DNA of 64,000 nucleotides from Oscillospiraceae bacterium (GTDB lineage: Bacteria; Bacillota; Clostridia; Oscillospirales; Ruminococcaceae), in NCBI GenBank assembly GCA_021199855.1, contig JAJQHD010000055.1:1-64000 (forward strand), read 5' to 3'. The notes beneath the pieces were generated by a model, which was given only the letters and a program-made list of their open reading frames with translations, made no database searches and had not been told where the DNA came from. Positions 1-8,937 of the stretch are shown here, in pieces. The stretch's first letter is position 1, and each line of letters begins with the position of its first letter. Made by a program: the position numbers and the translations under genes.

Positions 1-102
1 TCTTTCTTCGTTATTTTATTCTTTTTGGGTCACATCTCTTGACAACGCAGAAAATTGGGCTTTCAGAGAGATTTTTTTGCGTTTTTCTGAGAAATGCCAC
101 GT

Positions 103-136
103 AAAAAGCGCCCACAGCAGAAACTGTGAACGCTTT
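103..136 (-). terminator. Rho-independent terminator of the lipoprotein gene
   Basis: On the minus strand, arms AGCG-CACAG and CTGTG-CGCT form a hairpin followed by a run of T. It lies just after the stop codon of the PrsA-like gene, as expected for its terminator. Bases 1-102 show no gene I can support. Confidence 0.6.
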
Positions 137-157
137 AGTATCAGTTTAAAGTTCAGA

Positions 158-1315
158 TTAGTCCATTCCAAGAGCTCTCTCAGCGGTGTAACGCTTGATG
201 GATCTCTCGTTGACCTCTACATCATAGGTTGCAAGCTTCTCATTGATAAGTGTTGTGTAAGCGTCATCAAAGAGTGCTTCGAGGTAAGCGTCTCTGTTAG
301 CTTCATAGAGGTCGTCACGCTCAAGGATGTCGAGCCTTTCGACGAGATAGAAGCAGGTGTCGTCCTGGATAACGGTGTATTCGCCGACGTTGCAGACGGT
401 GAAGACGTAGTTTACAAACTTCTCGCTAGGTGAATCGCCTTCGATAGAGATGATATTTTCGTTGGCATATTCGTCAACTTCCTCATCCTCAACTTCCACT
501 TCTTCGGCATCCTCTTCGGTTTCTTCCTCAGCCTCATCAGTGGTGTCTTCGTCGGTATCTTCGGATTCTTCATCCTCTTCAGCTTCAGCCGCCGCAAGAA
601 CCTCAGCATACTCGGCAATCAGGTCGTCCATGGATTCGCCAGCCTGAGCTCTTTCAAGGTAGGAGTTGGCAACTTCAAGCATCTCAGCCTTGTAGTCTTC
701 GTCGATAGCGTCGTCAGCACTCTCGGAGAACTCGAAAGTGATGTACTTGATTCTTGCGTAGTTGTCCTCAAGGTAGTCCTTGATGTCGTCCTCAGTTGTG
801 CCATTCAAGCCGCCGACCTCATAGTAGGCGTTGAAGACATCTTCTTCCATCATGGTGATGATAGCGACCTTCTCGATGGTGTCTTCCGAGATTCCAGCTG
901 CTTCATAGCTGTCGCCGTAGGACTCCCATGTGTTCGCAACGGAGGTCTCGATATTTGCAAGCTCAGTCTCAGTGAGTTCAAGTCCCAGCTCTTCAAAGAG
1001 CTTTGAGATAACGACATACTGCTTGCACATGTCAACTGCGTAGTCGCTCATGTAATCAGACATAGACTGACCATTGATGGTTTCGTCAAGCAGGGAATAG
1101 CCGAACAGATAGTAATAGTAATAGGTAGAATCTTCTTCGGAAAGTTCGTAAACCCCCGCAGTATAACCGGCACCCTGATAGTAGATATACATGCCAGCGT
1201 TGACAGTAACGTCGTCAACCTTGACTATCCAGGTGGTGTCGCCGCATCCGGTCATGGAGAATACGACTGCAATAACCGTCAGAATGACGAGCATTTTTCT
1301 TAACAACTTGTTCAT
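158..1315 (-). CDS. PrsA/SurA-like lipoprotein, putative extracellular foldase
   Basis: A 385-residue exported lipoprotein. The N-terminus has basic residues, a hydrophobic stretch and a lipobox ending at Cys24 (SMTGC), so it should be lipid-anchored outside the membrane. Residues 30-240 resemble the helical SurA/PrsA N-terminal chaperone region, and the last ~100 residues look like the conserved C-terminal part of such proteins. A very acidic Glu/Asp-rich stretch (about residues 240-290) lies between them. No clear parvulin active site was recognised, so it may be a chaperone without isomerase activity. The gene downstream of it in the order of transcription is absent; the cyclophilin gene at 1410 is transcribed just before it on the same strand, which fits an extracytoplasmic folding pair. 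Confidence 0.7.
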   Translation of the reverse strand: MNKLLRKMLVILTVIAVVFSMTGCGDTTWIVKVDDVTVNAGMYIYYQGAGYTAGVYELSEEDSTYYYYYLFGYSLLDETINGQSMSDYMSDYAVDMCKQYVVISKLFEELGLELTETELANIETSVANTWESYGDSYEAAGISEDTIEKVAIITMMEEDVFNAYYEVGGLNGTTEDDIKDYLEDNYARIKYITFEFSESADDAIDEDYKAEMLEVANSYLERAQAGESMDDLIAEYAEVLAAAEAEEDEESEDTDEDTTDEAEEETEEDAEEVEVEDEEVDEYANENIISIEGDSPSEKFVNYVFTVCNVGEYTVIQDDTCFYLVERLDILERDDLYEANRDAYLEALFDDAYTTLINEKLATYDVEVNERSIKRYTAERALGMD

Positions 1316-1409
1316 TTTAAAGATGTCCTTTCAGATGAGGGATTCGGCAAAAAGCCGATAACTAATATAGTATACAACATTTCCACGGATTTGTCCATAC
1401 TAAATTTCA

Positions 1410-2267
1410 TTATTCTGTATCAGATTCTGCGTTTTCAGAAGATTCGTCTTCAGCTTCAGTGTCAACCGGAATCCCGTAAACCTCGGCAGGAGCCTCGCCA
1501 TAGGTGGTGATATATGCTCTTTCGATGACTATGTCACTCACCGGCTGGTAGGTGTCGAGCACTTCGGCAGCCATTATGGTTTCGTAGACATCCCAGCCGT
1601 CGTAGACCTGAGCAAAAATCGTATACTTCTGAGTGAAGTTCGGGATTCCGCCGTATTCCGCATAAACAGAGCCCAGAGCGTCGCCATAGCTTCTTCTAAG
1701 AGCCGATTCGTCCATATAGGCGTCGTCGATGTCGTTTATAAAGAAGAATGTCGAGCCTGCGCAGTTCTTCTGGAAGGGCCACATGCCGGTTGTCCCCACA
1801 AATGATGCCATCGAGCCTTTTATACTCCACAGCTTGTCGGATATCTCCGCTTCAAAAGCCGATTCATCCGCGCCTTCATTGTCGCCGTTCGGGTCGGCAT
1901 CGGGAGTTCCTCCCAGAGCATAGGCGGAATCGACAACGGCGCAGATATAGGTCCCGTCATAGTATCCCGACTCAACAAGTCCCACGAAGTACTCATAGTA
2001 TTCGGGTACTTCCTCCGGATACAGGACAGCCGAAATATTGCCCAGATTCGTTTCAAAGACCACAACTGGATTGTCGTCCTCCGGCTCCTCGAGCTGGATG
2101 AAGTCGATTTCATCGGGAATTCCCGCCTGCCTCGCTCCAGCAAGCCAGATAAGAAGCACGAACACTAATATTACGATTATAGCGACGAGTGAAACTCTGA
2201 AATACCTTCTGAAAGCAGGGGAGTTAAGCGGATTTTTCTTTTTGGGATTTTCGTAATCAGATTCCAT
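1410..2267 (-). CDS. Membrane-anchored cyclophilin-type peptidyl-prolyl isomerase
   Basis: A 285-residue protein with a short charged cytoplasmic N-terminus, one transmembrane segment (about residues 25-47) and an extracytoplasmic cyclophilin-like domain (about 70-250). The family signature is visible in VVFETNLGNI, the GG motif near ALGGTPDADP and STFFFIN, but the usual FHR and GGDPTGTG motifs are diverged, so catalytic activity is uncertain. The tail is acidic. It lies upstream of the PrsA-like lipoprotein on the same strand and could act with it on secreted proteins. A weaker alternative is that it is a non-catalytic binding protein of the same fold. Confidence 0.75.
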   Translation of the reverse strand: MESDYENPKKKNPLNSPAFRRYFRVSLVAIIVILVFVLLIWLAGARQAGIPDEIDFIQLEEPEDDNPVVVFETNLGNISAVLYPEEVPEYYEYFVGLVESGYYDGTYICAVVDSAYALGGTPDADPNGDNEGADESAFEAEISDKLWSIKGSMASFVGTTGMWPFQKNCAGSTFFFINDIDDAYMDESALRRSYGDALGSVYAEYGGIPNFTQKYTIFAQVYDGWDVYETIMAAEVLDTYQPVSDIVIERAYITTYGEAPAEVYGIPVDTEAEDESSENAESDTE

Positions 2268-2394
2268 TTATCTTTCCTTTCCATAAGGGCAAAATTCCAA
2301 GAATATTCTAATAGAAATATTACCCCGAAAGTGCCTTAAAGTCAAGTGCCGGTGATAAATTTTCATCAAACTTTGCGATTAAAATTTTTCGGTA

Positions 2395-3801
2395 TCATAT
2401 TTTCTTGACTACCGTGCCCTGCCTTGTCTCTTCGACCGAATAGCCAAGAGCGACTATCTTTGCCCTCAGTTCGTCGGCAAGCTGGAAGTTCTTTTCTTTT
2501 CTAGCCGCTTTTCTCTGTTCGAGAAGCTCGGCAACTTCAGCCGGGAGCTCTTCATCTCCACTGGAAGTCATTTTTTCAGCATGTTCTATCAGCCCGAGAG
2601 ACAAAACTCTGTCAAAGTCCTTGATAAGTGCAAGCTTGGTGGCATCGTTTGTGTCAGCCTTCAGAACGTCATAGAGTGCTGTAACAGCAAGGGAAGTGTT
2701 CAAATCGTTGTCCATAGCGTCGGTGAACGACTTTTTGAGGCTTGCAAAAGCGTTTTCGTCCACTTCGCCGGTGGCTTTTAAGAGAGTGGCGACCTTCTGG
2801 ACGAGCTTTGTGTAAGCGGATGCGGCGTTATCTAAATTCGGATATGAGAAGACAAGAGTCTTTCTATAGTGCGACTGCAGGCAGTAGAATCTGTAAACGA
2901 TCGGGTCGTAGCCTTTTTCTTCGAGAAGCGAAACCGTCAAAAACTCGCCTTTTGACTTCGACATTTTGCCGCCTTCGGTGTTTAAGTGCCTTACATGGAA
3001 CCACTGCGGGCACCACGGATGTCCCAGATACGATTCCGACTGTGCGATTTCGTTCGTGTGGTGGGGGAAAGCGTTGTCGATTCCTCCGCAGTGGAGGTCG
3101 AGGTATTCGCCGTTGTTAAGCATACTTATGCAGGAGCACTCGATGTGCCAGCCAGGATAACCGACTCCCCAGGGTGAATCCCACTTGAGCTCCTGATCCT
3201 CAAACTTGGACTTCGTGAACCAGAGCGCAAAGTCGGTCTTGTTTCTCTTCGATAAATCCGCTTCAACTCCCTCGCGTACTCCGACAGCCAGGTCTTCCTC
3301 ATCGAAGTCGTTGAAGACGTAGTACTTGTCAAGCTTTGAGGTGTCAAAATAGACATTTCCGCCCGAAAGATAGGCATAGCCCTTGTCGATAAGAACTCCG
3401 ATAACCCGGATAAACTCGTCAATGCAGGATGTCGCCGGCACGACGGTGTCGGGAATCTTGATGTTGAGTTTAGAGCAGTCCTTGAAGAAAGCGTCGGTAT
3501 AGAACTTCGCAATCTCCATGACCGTTTTGTGCTCGCGCTTTGCGCCTTTGAGCATCTTGTCGTCGCCGGTGTCGCCGTCGCTCGTCAGGTGCCCGACGTC
3601 GGTGATGTTCATAACACGGTTCACCTTGTAGCCGGAGTAGGAAAGATACTTTTCGAGTACATCCTCCATGATATAAGACCTCAGGTTTCCGATGTGCGCA
3701 TAGTGATAGACGGTGGGTCCGCAGGTGTACATCTCGACCTTCCCGGGCTCGTGGGTCACAAATTCGTCTTTTGAACGTGTGAGAGAGTTATACAGCTTCA
3801 T
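2395..3801 (-). CDS. cysS: Cysteine--tRNA ligase
   Basis: A cytoplasmic class I aminoacyl-tRNA synthetase that charges tRNA-Cys. Its 468 residues match the usual family length. Visible signatures are CGPTVYHYAHIGN (zinc Cys27 and the HIGH-type motif at 36-39), WHIECS with further zinc ligands, the HHTNEIAQ segment and the KMSKSKGE adenylate-binding loop (about 266-273). The C-terminal helical domain ends in a lysine- and arginine-rich part typical of bacterial CysRS. It follows cysE by 11 bases in one operon, and both lie downstream of a T-box leader, so cysteine synthesis and cysteine charging are probably induced together by uncharged tRNA-Cys. Confidence 0.97.
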   Translation of the reverse strand: MKLYNSLTRSKDEFVTHEPGKVEMYTCGPTVYHYAHIGNLRSYIMEDVLEKYLSYSGYKVNRVMNITDVGHLTSDGDTGDDKMLKGAKREHKTVMEIAKFYTDAFFKDCSKLNIKIPDTVVPATSCIDEFIRVIGVLIDKGYAYLSGGNVYFDTSKLDKYYVFNDFDEEDLAVGVREGVEADLSKRNKTDFALWFTKSKFEDQELKWDSPWGVGYPGWHIECSCISMLNNGEYLDLHCGGIDNAFPHHTNEIAQSESYLGHPWCPQWFHVRHLNTEGGKMSKSKGEFLTVSLLEEKGYDPIVYRFYCLQSHYRKTLVFSYPNLDNAASAYTKLVQKVATLLKATGEVDENAFASLKKSFTDAMDNDLNTSLAVTALYDVLKADTNDATKLALIKDFDRVLSLGLIEHAEKMTSSGDEELPAEVAELLEQRKAARKEKNFQLADELRAKIVALGYSVEETRQGTVVKKI

Positions 3802-3812
3802 TTTAAAGTCTC

Positions 3813-4466
3813 CTATTTCTTTATTTCTTCGAGCTTGTTTTCAAGCTCAGTAATGCGTTCGTTCTGCTTAGCAAATTCCGCCGCAACAGGGTCGGGGATG
3901 TGAATCTGGTCTAAGTCCTGAGTAACTCTGATGCCGTTTCTTCGTGCGATTCTTGCCGGCGCTCCGACAGCTGTGCAGTTGTCGGGGATTTCTGATAAAA
4001 CTACAGCGTTCGCCGCCACTTTAACATTATCGCCGATTCTGAACGGTCCCAGAACTTTGGCGCCGCAACCGACCATGACGTTGTTACCAAGAGTCGGGTG
4101 GCGCTTGCCCTTGCTTCTGCCGTTGCCGCCGAGAGTTACGCCCTGATAAAGAAGGCAGTCGTCGCCGATTTCGGTAGTCTCACCGATGACGACTCCTGAG
4201 CCGTGGTCGATAACAAGCCTTTTCCCGATGGTAGCACCCGGGTGAATTTCAATTCCGGTTAAGAATCTAGCGAACGTCGAAATCACCCTTGCCGAGAGAT
4301 AGTGCTTCTTTTTGTGTAGGGCATGGGCGACGCGGTACGCCGTGATGGCATGAAGCCCGGAAGATGTGAGAAGGATCTCAAGTGTGCTTCTTGCCGCAGG
4401 GTCTCTGTCCTTGATAGCCTGAACGTCCTCCGATAATGCCTTTAGGATATAGTGCAATGTAATCAC
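3813..4466 (-). CDS. cysE: Serine O-acetyltransferase
   Basis: Transfers acetyl from acetyl-CoA to serine, the first committed step of cysteine synthesis. The 217-residue protein has the N-terminal helical region (1-75) and a left-handed beta-helix of hexapeptide repeats (about 85-185). It carries the catalytic DHGSGVVIGETTEIGDDC segment and the later GxGAKVLGP and NAVVLSEIP repeats. The C-terminal extension ends in a short charged coiled coil. It is the first gene of the cysE-cysS operon behind a T-box leader. Confidence 0.96.
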   Translation of the reverse strand: MITLHYILKALSEDVQAIKDRDPAARSTLEILLTSSGLHAITAYRVAHALHKKKHYLSARVISTFARFLTGIEIHPGATIGKRLVIDHGSGVVIGETTEIGDDCLLYQGVTLGGNGRSKGKRHPTLGNNVMVGCGAKVLGPFRIGDNVKVAANAVVLSEIPDNCTAVGAPARIARRNGIRVTQDLDQIHIPDPVAAEFAKQNERITELENKLEEIKK

Positions 4467-4484
4467 TCCATAGATTTATTTTTT

Positions 4485-4738
4485 TGGGAAACAAAAACCG
4501 CCTGCCGAATAGCATAACGCTAAACGGGAGGCGGTGGTAATCGCGGTTCCACTCCGATTTGTAACTTAATGTCTTAACGCGACAACACGTGACGGGATAC
4601 TCGAGGCTTCAGCTTCTTTCCCCAGCCAAGCTCACGGACGCACTTCACAGAATCTTCCCGGGAGACTTTCCACCGTCGTCTCTTCTCTTTGCGGGTTCGA
4701 TAGAGTTACTCTTTCCATTCAACACTTTTTATTTATCC
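4485..4738 (-). promoter_or_regulatory. T-box leader (cysteine-type) of cysE-cysS
   Basis: On the minus strand, the conserved T-box core GTGGAACCGCG lies at about 4542-4553. It is followed by a GC-rich terminator (ACCGCCT ... AGGCGGT plus T run, about 4490-4532) whose left part can pair with the T-box core as antiterminator. The upstream stem I region contains AAGTGCG, where TGC is a plausible cysteine specifier codon. T-box leaders bind uncharged tRNA and then allow readthrough, which fits the two cysteine genes downstream. The specifier assignment is an inference from gene context and local sequence. Confidence 0.88.
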
Positions 4739-4743
4739 TATGC

Positions 4744-4772
4744 AGTATATCACGAAATGGTGACGATTGCAA
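4744..4772 (-). promoter_or_regulatory. Sigma-A-type promoter of the T-box operon
   Basis: Minus-strand TTGCAA (4767-4772), 17-base spacer, TATACT (4744-4749), placed just before the T-box leader. Confidence 0.7.
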
Positions 4773-4789
4773 GCTTTTTCTTGATGATT

Positions 4790-5419
4790 TTACTTTGTAC
4801 CGAAGATTCTGTCGCCGGCGTCTCCAAGACCGGGAACGATATAGGCGTTCTCATTGAGCTTTTCGTCAAGGTTTCCGCAGTATATCTCGACGTCCGGGTG
4901 AGCCTCTGAAAGAGCCCTCAAGCCCTCGGGAGCGGCGATGATAGACATGAACTTGATGTGCTTGCCGCCACGTTCTTTTATAAGATTGATGGCGTCGACA
5001 GCCGAGCCGCCGGTTGCGAGCATCGGGTCGAGTACGATAATGGTTCTGTCGCCGATATTGTCAGGGAGCTTGCAGTAGTATTCATGGGGAATGTGGGTAA
5101 CTTCATCTCTGTACATTCCGATGTGTCCTACCTTTGCAGAAGGAACCAGCGCCAGAATTCCGCTTACCATTCCGAGACCTGCTCTCAAAATAGGGACGAC
5201 AGCAAGCTTCTTGCCCGAAACAACGGGAGCCATAGTCTTGCAGATAGGGGTTTCAACCTCAATCTCTTCGAGCGGCAAATCTCTCAATGCCTCATAGCCC
5301 ATGAGCATTGCGATTTCCTCAATGAGGGTTCTGAAATCCTTTGTGCCGGTGGACTTGTCCCGAAGAAGGGTAATCTTGTGCTTGATAAGTGGATGGTCGA
5401 AAATAGTTATATTTGCCAT
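4790..5419 (-). CDS. upp: Uracil phosphoribosyltransferase
   Basis: Pyrimidine salvage enzyme making UMP from uracil and PRPP in the cytoplasm. With the start at [10 protein letters not shown] the protein is 209 residues, the normal length. The ATG has a GGAGGAGAG ribosome binding site. The PRPP loop [11 protein letters not shown] and the C-terminal uracil-binding GDAGDR segment are clear. A longer reading frame upstream would overlap the promoter and is rejected. It is a single-gene unit with its own promoter, divergent from the phosphoesterase gene at 5562. Confidence 0.96.
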   Translation of the reverse strand: MANITIFDHPLIKHKITLLRDKSTGTKDFRTLIEEIAMLMGYEALRDLPLEEIEVETPICKTMAPVVSGKKLAVVPILRAGLGMVSGILALVPSAKVGHIGMYRDEVTHIPHEYYCKLPDNIGDRTIIVLDPMLATGGSAVDAINLIKERGGKHIKFMSIIAAPEGLRALSEAHPDVEIYCGNLDEKLNENAYIVPGLGDAGDRIFGTK

Positions 5420-5452
5420 GGTATCTCTCCTCCATGAGTATTTTTCAAAGCT

Positions 5453-5481
5453 ATTGTAGCACTTTTTTTCTGAAAAGACAA
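5453..5481 (-). promoter_or_regulatory. Promoter of upp
   Basis: Minus-strand TTGTCT (5476-5481), 17-base spacer, TACAAT (5453-5458), about 35 bases before the upp start. Confidence 0.6.
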
Positions 5482-5502
5482 TACCGCCGGGCAAAAATAT
5501 CG

Positions 5503-5531
5503 TTGAAAAGTGGGGAAGTTTATGCTACAAT
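5503..5531 (+). promoter_or_regulatory. Promoter of the phosphoesterase gene
   Basis: TTGAAA (5503-5508), 17-base spacer, TACAAT (5526-5531), 30 bases before the start at 5562. Confidence 0.65.
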
Positions 5532-5561
5532 CGACTTAATACAAATTGACAGGAGATAAAT

Positions 5562-6389
5562 ATGCGCCGTTCAAAAATCATGCTTGCCCTGTCCGCCGTA
5601 TTGGTTCCGGCGGCGACTGCTTATTTTTTATATGAGAACAACCACCTGACTGTCTCGAACTATGTTTATAAGAGCAAAAAAGTCCCCGAGAGCTTCGACG
5701 GTTTTAAAATAGTCCACATTTCCGACCTTCACAACAAATCTTTCGGCAAGGATAACATCAGGCTTTTTGAGCTGATAGAAGCCCAGAACCCCGATATAAT
5801 CGTGATTTCGGGGGATTTGCTCGACTCCCGACATACAAATAAAAAAGTCGCACTCGATTTCCTGAGAGACGCGACCGAAATAGCTCCGGTATTCTACACC
5901 ACCGGCAACCACGAGGACAGATTTCCGGAAGACGAGATGGCTGAGTTCCTCAGGGACGCCGAAGCAACCGGTGCAAACGTGCTGACAGAGCACCTTGTAA
6001 CCTTCTACCATGGTGATGAGAAGATTTATCTCTGCGGAATCGCTGATAATCTCAGATGTGGGGAGAATCTTAAATATCTGATGAAGGACACCGGCGACAG
6101 CCTGACGCTTCTTATATCCCACCGTCCACAGTTCGGAAGGCTTTATCAGAAATGCGGCGCCGACCTCACGTTTTCCGGACACGCCCACGGCGGACAGATG
6201 CGGCTTGGAAGACTAGGAAGCGTCATTGCCCCTGACCAGGGCTTCTTCCCGAAGTACTCGGAAGGCATCCACTATTTTGGAGATAGTGCCACCGTAATCA
6301 GTCGGGGACTCGGCAACAGCCTCATCCCCACCAGAATCAATAACCCACCGGAATTAGCGGTGTGCACTTTGAAGAGGTTTACCCGATAG
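5562..6389 (+). CDS. YkuE/YaeI-type calcineurin-like metallophosphoesterase
   Basis: A 275-residue protein with an N-terminal hydrophobic anchor (about 6-23) and a calcineurin-like phosphoesterase domain. All five metal-binding blocks are visible: ISDLHN, GDLLD, GNHE, SHRP and SGHAHGGQ. Family members act on phospholipid or lipid-linked phosphate at the membrane; the exact substrate cannot be told from sequence. The start has a GGAGATAA-type ribosome binding site. Its 3' end overlaps by 11 bases, tail to tail, with the deacetylase gene on the other strand. Confidence 0.85.
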   Translation: MRRSKIMLALSAVLVPAATAYFLYENNHLTVSNYVYKSKKVPESFDGFKIVHISDLHNKSFGKDNIRLFELIEAQNPDIIVISGDLLDSRHTNKKVALDFLRDATEIAPVFYTTGNHEDRFPEDEMAEFLRDAEATGANVLTEHLVTFYHGDEKIYLCGIADNLRCGENLKYLMKDTGDSLTLLISHRPQFGRLYQKCGADLTFSGHAHGGQMRLGRLGSVIAPDQGFFPKYSEGIHYFGDSATVISRGLGNSLIPTRINNPPELAVCTLKRFTR

Positions 6390-7203
6390 TTGCTCCGCTT
6401 GGCACCACAACCGCTTTCCCGTCAACCTCAACCCAGACGTCCTTTGCGGTCGGGTTGTAGATGGCGTGCGAGCGCGGGTCGGTGGAGTATTCGAGAGCTT
6501 GGTAAGCCTTATGGTATTCGCAGATTTCAATGTTGGTGGTGAACCAGATTTCTGGGTTGCCACTGACTTTTTTGAAGGCGTTTTCGATGACATCCCAGTT
6601 GTCGTCGCGCCTGAATTCAGCGGTGTGTCCCCAAAGGTAGAACATCCGGCAGTCGTCAAAGTCGGTCGTAAGGAACCTGTCAAGGAGCTCGGGCAATCTC
6701 TGGTCGCCGTGATGGCATGTGGCAAAGAGCCTCAGCCAGTCCTCCGGCATCCCGAAATCATCGCGTGTGCAGACGGTTCTGCAATACTTGATTCCGCACT
6801 TTCTGAGAGCCTCAACCGCCTTGTTGTTGAATGACCCATAGGGATAAGCCGCACCCCGGACAACTCCGCCGTACTGCATTTCAAGATTCGCCTTGTCTGT
6901 GGCAATCTCGCAGAAGAGCTCCGGCTCGGTGATTTTCGTGAAGTCCCTGTGGTGGAGCCCATGAACGGCGACTTCAACCCCGTGTTTCGGGTATTCTTCC
7001 AAAGCCTCGGTTAAAGTGACCCTGGGCCATACGCCATAAGGCTTGGTGCCTTCTTCACGATAAATCTGAGAACTGATGTTGAATGTCCCCTTGATGCCGT
7101 ATTCATCCATCATCTCCATGAGCCTGATGTCGTCATAGCACCCGTCGTCATAGCTCGTCGTAAACGCCTTTTTCAACCCGTTCGGGAATAACATTTTTTG
7201 CAT
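6379..7203 (-). CDS. Polysaccharide deacetylase family protein
   Basis: A 274-residue NodB-fold protein without an obvious signal peptide. The metal-binding Asp pair lies in TTSYDDGCYDD, the His motif in HGLHHRDF, and a later catalytic segment in YPYGSFNNKAV. The variant TSYDDG instead of TFDDG occurs in cytoplasmic deacetylase-like proteins. The substrate is not predictable; the C-terminal ~60 residues form a small beta-rich extension. It is transcribed convergently with the phosphoesterase. Confidence 0.8.
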   Translation of the reverse strand: MQKMLFPNGLKKAFTTSYDDGCYDDIRLMEMMDEYGIKGTFNISSQIYREEGTKPYGVWPRVTLTEALEEYPKHGVEVAVHGLHHRDFTKITEPELFCEIATDKANLEMQYGGVVRGAAYPYGSFNNKAVEALRKCGIKYCRTVCTRDDFGMPEDWLRLFATCHHGDQRLPELLDRFLTTDFDDCRMFYLWGHTAEFRRDDNWDVIENAFKKVSGNPEIWFTTNIEICEYHKAYQALEYSTDPRSHAIYNPTAKDVWVEVDGKAVVVPSGATIG

Positions 7204-7217
7204 AGTGATGCCTCCTA

Positions 7218-7658
7218 TTAAAAGCTTGCACTATAATAATACCACCCATCCCGAATTTTTGCAACCTCCCCGTGATTATCTCCGCCTTTTTCTTCCCAGG
7301 TCCAATAGCCTTCGCTCTGTTTGACGAGGGTATAATTCATCTGTCCATAGACCAACGGCAAATCGTCCGGTGAGTAGTAGCAGCCATAATAGGTGCTTGA
7401 CGAGGCAATTCCGAAGCCAGAGAGAGTGTATTCAATCATCTCATGCCGATACCCTACATTAAAGTATGTCGCTGAAATGCAGGGAACGCTGTCAGTAACA
7501 ATTATGTGGTTCTCGTACTTCTCCTCGATATAGTCGCCATATCTTGCCACAAATACCCAAGCCTGAAACTTAGGATTTATCCCAAGCCTTATCCCCACCA
7601 GGCAGACGGTACCAAGTGCCACAGCGACCGCAATGGCAAATATTTTTCGTTTAGTCAT
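7218..7658 (-). CDS. Small membrane-anchored or secreted protein of unknown function
   Basis: A 146-residue protein with an N-terminal hydrophobic segment (about 5-24) and a Tyr/Trp-rich, probably extracytoplasmic beta domain (FNVGYRHEMIEYTLSGFG, GYWTWEEKGG). I do not recognise a family. Similar size and layout (one TM plus a small Tyr-rich domain) is seen in the protein at 7788-8237. A 116-base repeat lies immediately upstream. Confidence 0.6.
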   Translation of the reverse strand: MTKRKIFAIAVAVALGTVCLVGIRLGINPKFQAWVFVARYGDYIEEKYENHIIVTDSVPCISATYFNVGYRHEMIEYTLSGFGIASSSTYYGCYYSPDDLPLVYGQMNYTLVKQSEGYWTWEEKGGDNHGEVAKIRDGWYYYSASF

Positions 7659-7674
7659 AGCTAATCTCCTTTCG

Positions 7675-7790
7675 GAAACCCCTCAGTCTGCGCCTGCGGC
7701 GCATCCAGCTCCCCTTTCAGGGGAGCCTATTACTGCCTCTCCTGAAAGGGGAGGGGGACCGCCGGCGATGCCGGTGGTGGAGGGGTTTCA
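7675..7790. repeat. MITE-like palindromic repeat, family A
   Basis: A 116-base element with perfect 10-base terminal inverted repeats GAAACCCCTC and GAGGGGTTTC. Its interior contains TCCCCTTTCAGGGGA and CTCCTGAAAGGGGAG palindromes and a CCGCCGGCGATGCCGG stem. It is the same family as 12607-12752, and its right half recurs at about 9340-9390. The stop codon of the gene at 7788-8237 is formed at its right edge. Confidence 0.8.
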
Positions 7791-8237
7791 CAGGAACTCC
7801 TCCAAAACATACATCTCCTGCCTGCTTTCATCCCAGAAAATCAGGATAACGCTTCCGTCATCTTTCGTCTGAGTGTAGAAAACGCAGTTCTCATAATCCG
7901 GTCGGTGATATGAGTTATTGATTTCAAGCTCGTCAAGCAGTTTCTCCGAATAGTCGACAACGCTCTCCGGAATCTCGTCGCTCCAACCTAAAAGCACGCT
8001 GATTCTCTCGGCATCGTCGAAGTACATGACGTGGTATCTCGTCCCGTCGCCGTGGAAGCTGGCGCCGGAGTCGGCGGAGACTTCTTCTGAGTAGCCTTCA
8101 TCGGTCGGGATGACGATTCCCCAGTTGTTTTCGATAACGTCGCAGTAGGTCTGTGGGAAGATATACGAGAGAGCCCCGCCGAAAATGGTCACCGCCCAGA
8201 CTACTACGAGAGCTATAAATCTAAGAATTACCCTCAT
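7788..8237 (-). CDS. Membrane-anchored protein of unknown function
   Basis: A 149-residue protein starting at MRVILRF, preceded by GGAGGGG. The N-terminal hydrophobic segment (about 2-24) is followed by an extracytoplasmic domain with acidic and Tyr-rich beta strands. No family recognised. Its start overlaps the end of the XRE regulator gene by 17 bases, which suggests translational coupling. The TGA stop is directly at the border of the repeat at 7675-7790, so that repeat may have replaced the original 3' end. Confidence 0.6.
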   Translation of the reverse strand: MRVILRFIALVVVWAVTIFGGALSYIFPQTYCDVIENNWGIVIPTDEGYSEEVSADSGASFHGDGTRYHVMYFDDAERISVLLGWSDEIPESVVDYSEKLLDELEINNSYHRPDYENCVFYTQTKDDGSVILIFWDESRQEMYVLEEFL

Positions 8238-8448
8238 CTTCACCCCTCCGATATTCCAAAATATCTCCCGGCTGACAGTCAAGAGCTTCGCAAAGAGCCG
8301 CCAGGGTCGAGAACTTGATAGCCTTCGCCCGACCGTTCTTTAAAATAGAGATATTCGCAATCGTGATGCCGACTTTTTCGGCAAGCTCCGTAACACTCAT
8401 CTTGCGCTTGGCAAGCATGACGTCGATATTTATAACAATTTCGCCCAT
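8221..8448 (-). CDS. XRE-family regulator, YozG-like
   Basis: A 75-residue protein that is almost entirely one Cro/CI-type helix-turn-helix (LAKRKMSVTELAEKVGIT, then ANISILKNGRAKAIKFSTL). It ends in the CQPGDILEYR segment typical of the small YozG/YdaS-like group that pairs with DUF2975 membrane proteins. It directly follows such a gene (9-base gap), so the two are probably a regulator/membrane-partner pair. Confidence 0.85.
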   Translation of the reverse strand: MGEIVINIDVMLAKRKMSVTELAEKVGITIANISILKNGRAKAIKFSTLAALCEALDCQPGDILEYRRGEDEGNS

Positions 8449-8457
8449 AACTTCACC

Positions 8458-8937
8458 TCAGACCGTCAGGTCGTTTTCCTGTTGCAAATCTGCGGCTTTT
8501 CTCACGAGGTGTGAAAGCGTCGCAAACACCACCGCAACGGCAATCCCGATGAACACTATTATAAGAGAAGCCACAATCACCGCTGGATGATTCATGTTCG
8601 CAAGCAGTAGCACCACGTTCCCAACGAAGAAAAATGCAATATCGCCGAGCGCAAGATATGACATCACGCTGAAATATTTTGCATTATCGTAAGAGAACGC
8701 CCGCCCGGCGGCGATGTTAGAGACAATCTTCCAGCAGTAAACGAGCACGACATAGCAGGGAACAGCCGTAATCAGAATAAACCCGAGCCACGGCAGAAAC
8801 CATCCCGAAACGTCGGGGTGATCTTCGACAATTTTGAGCCCACAGAGTGGGCAGACCACGCCGTAAGCCACAAACCCGCAGACTCCGACGCCGATAATCA
8901 CAGCCCGAAGCCATCTTACCAATACTTTGAGATCCAT
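8458..8937 (-). CDS. DUF2975 integral membrane protein
   Basis: A 159-residue protein with four predicted membrane helices (about 8-30, 48-72, 95-117, 122-146). The start at MDLKVLVRW has an AAGGAGAG site; a longer frame upstream has none. Length, topology and the adjacent small XRE gene match the DUF2975 family, whose role is not established but is often tied to its XRE partner. Confidence 0.78.
   Translation of the reverse strand: MDLKVLVRWLRAVIIGVGVCGFVAYGVVCPLCGLKIVEDHPDVSGWFLPWLGFILITAVPCYVVLVYCWKIVSNIAAGRAFSYDNAKYFSVMSYLALGDIAFFFVGNVVLLLANMNHPAVIVASLIIVFIGIAVAVVFATLSHLVRKAADLQQENDLTV

Noticed and set aside
412..618. Basic reading frame inside the lipoprotein gene
   Set aside because: Shadow of the acidic repeat-rich region in another frame.
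4790..5494. Longer form of Upp beginning at a TTG
   Set aside because: It would run over the upp promoter; the ATG at 5419 has a good ribosome binding site and gives normal length.
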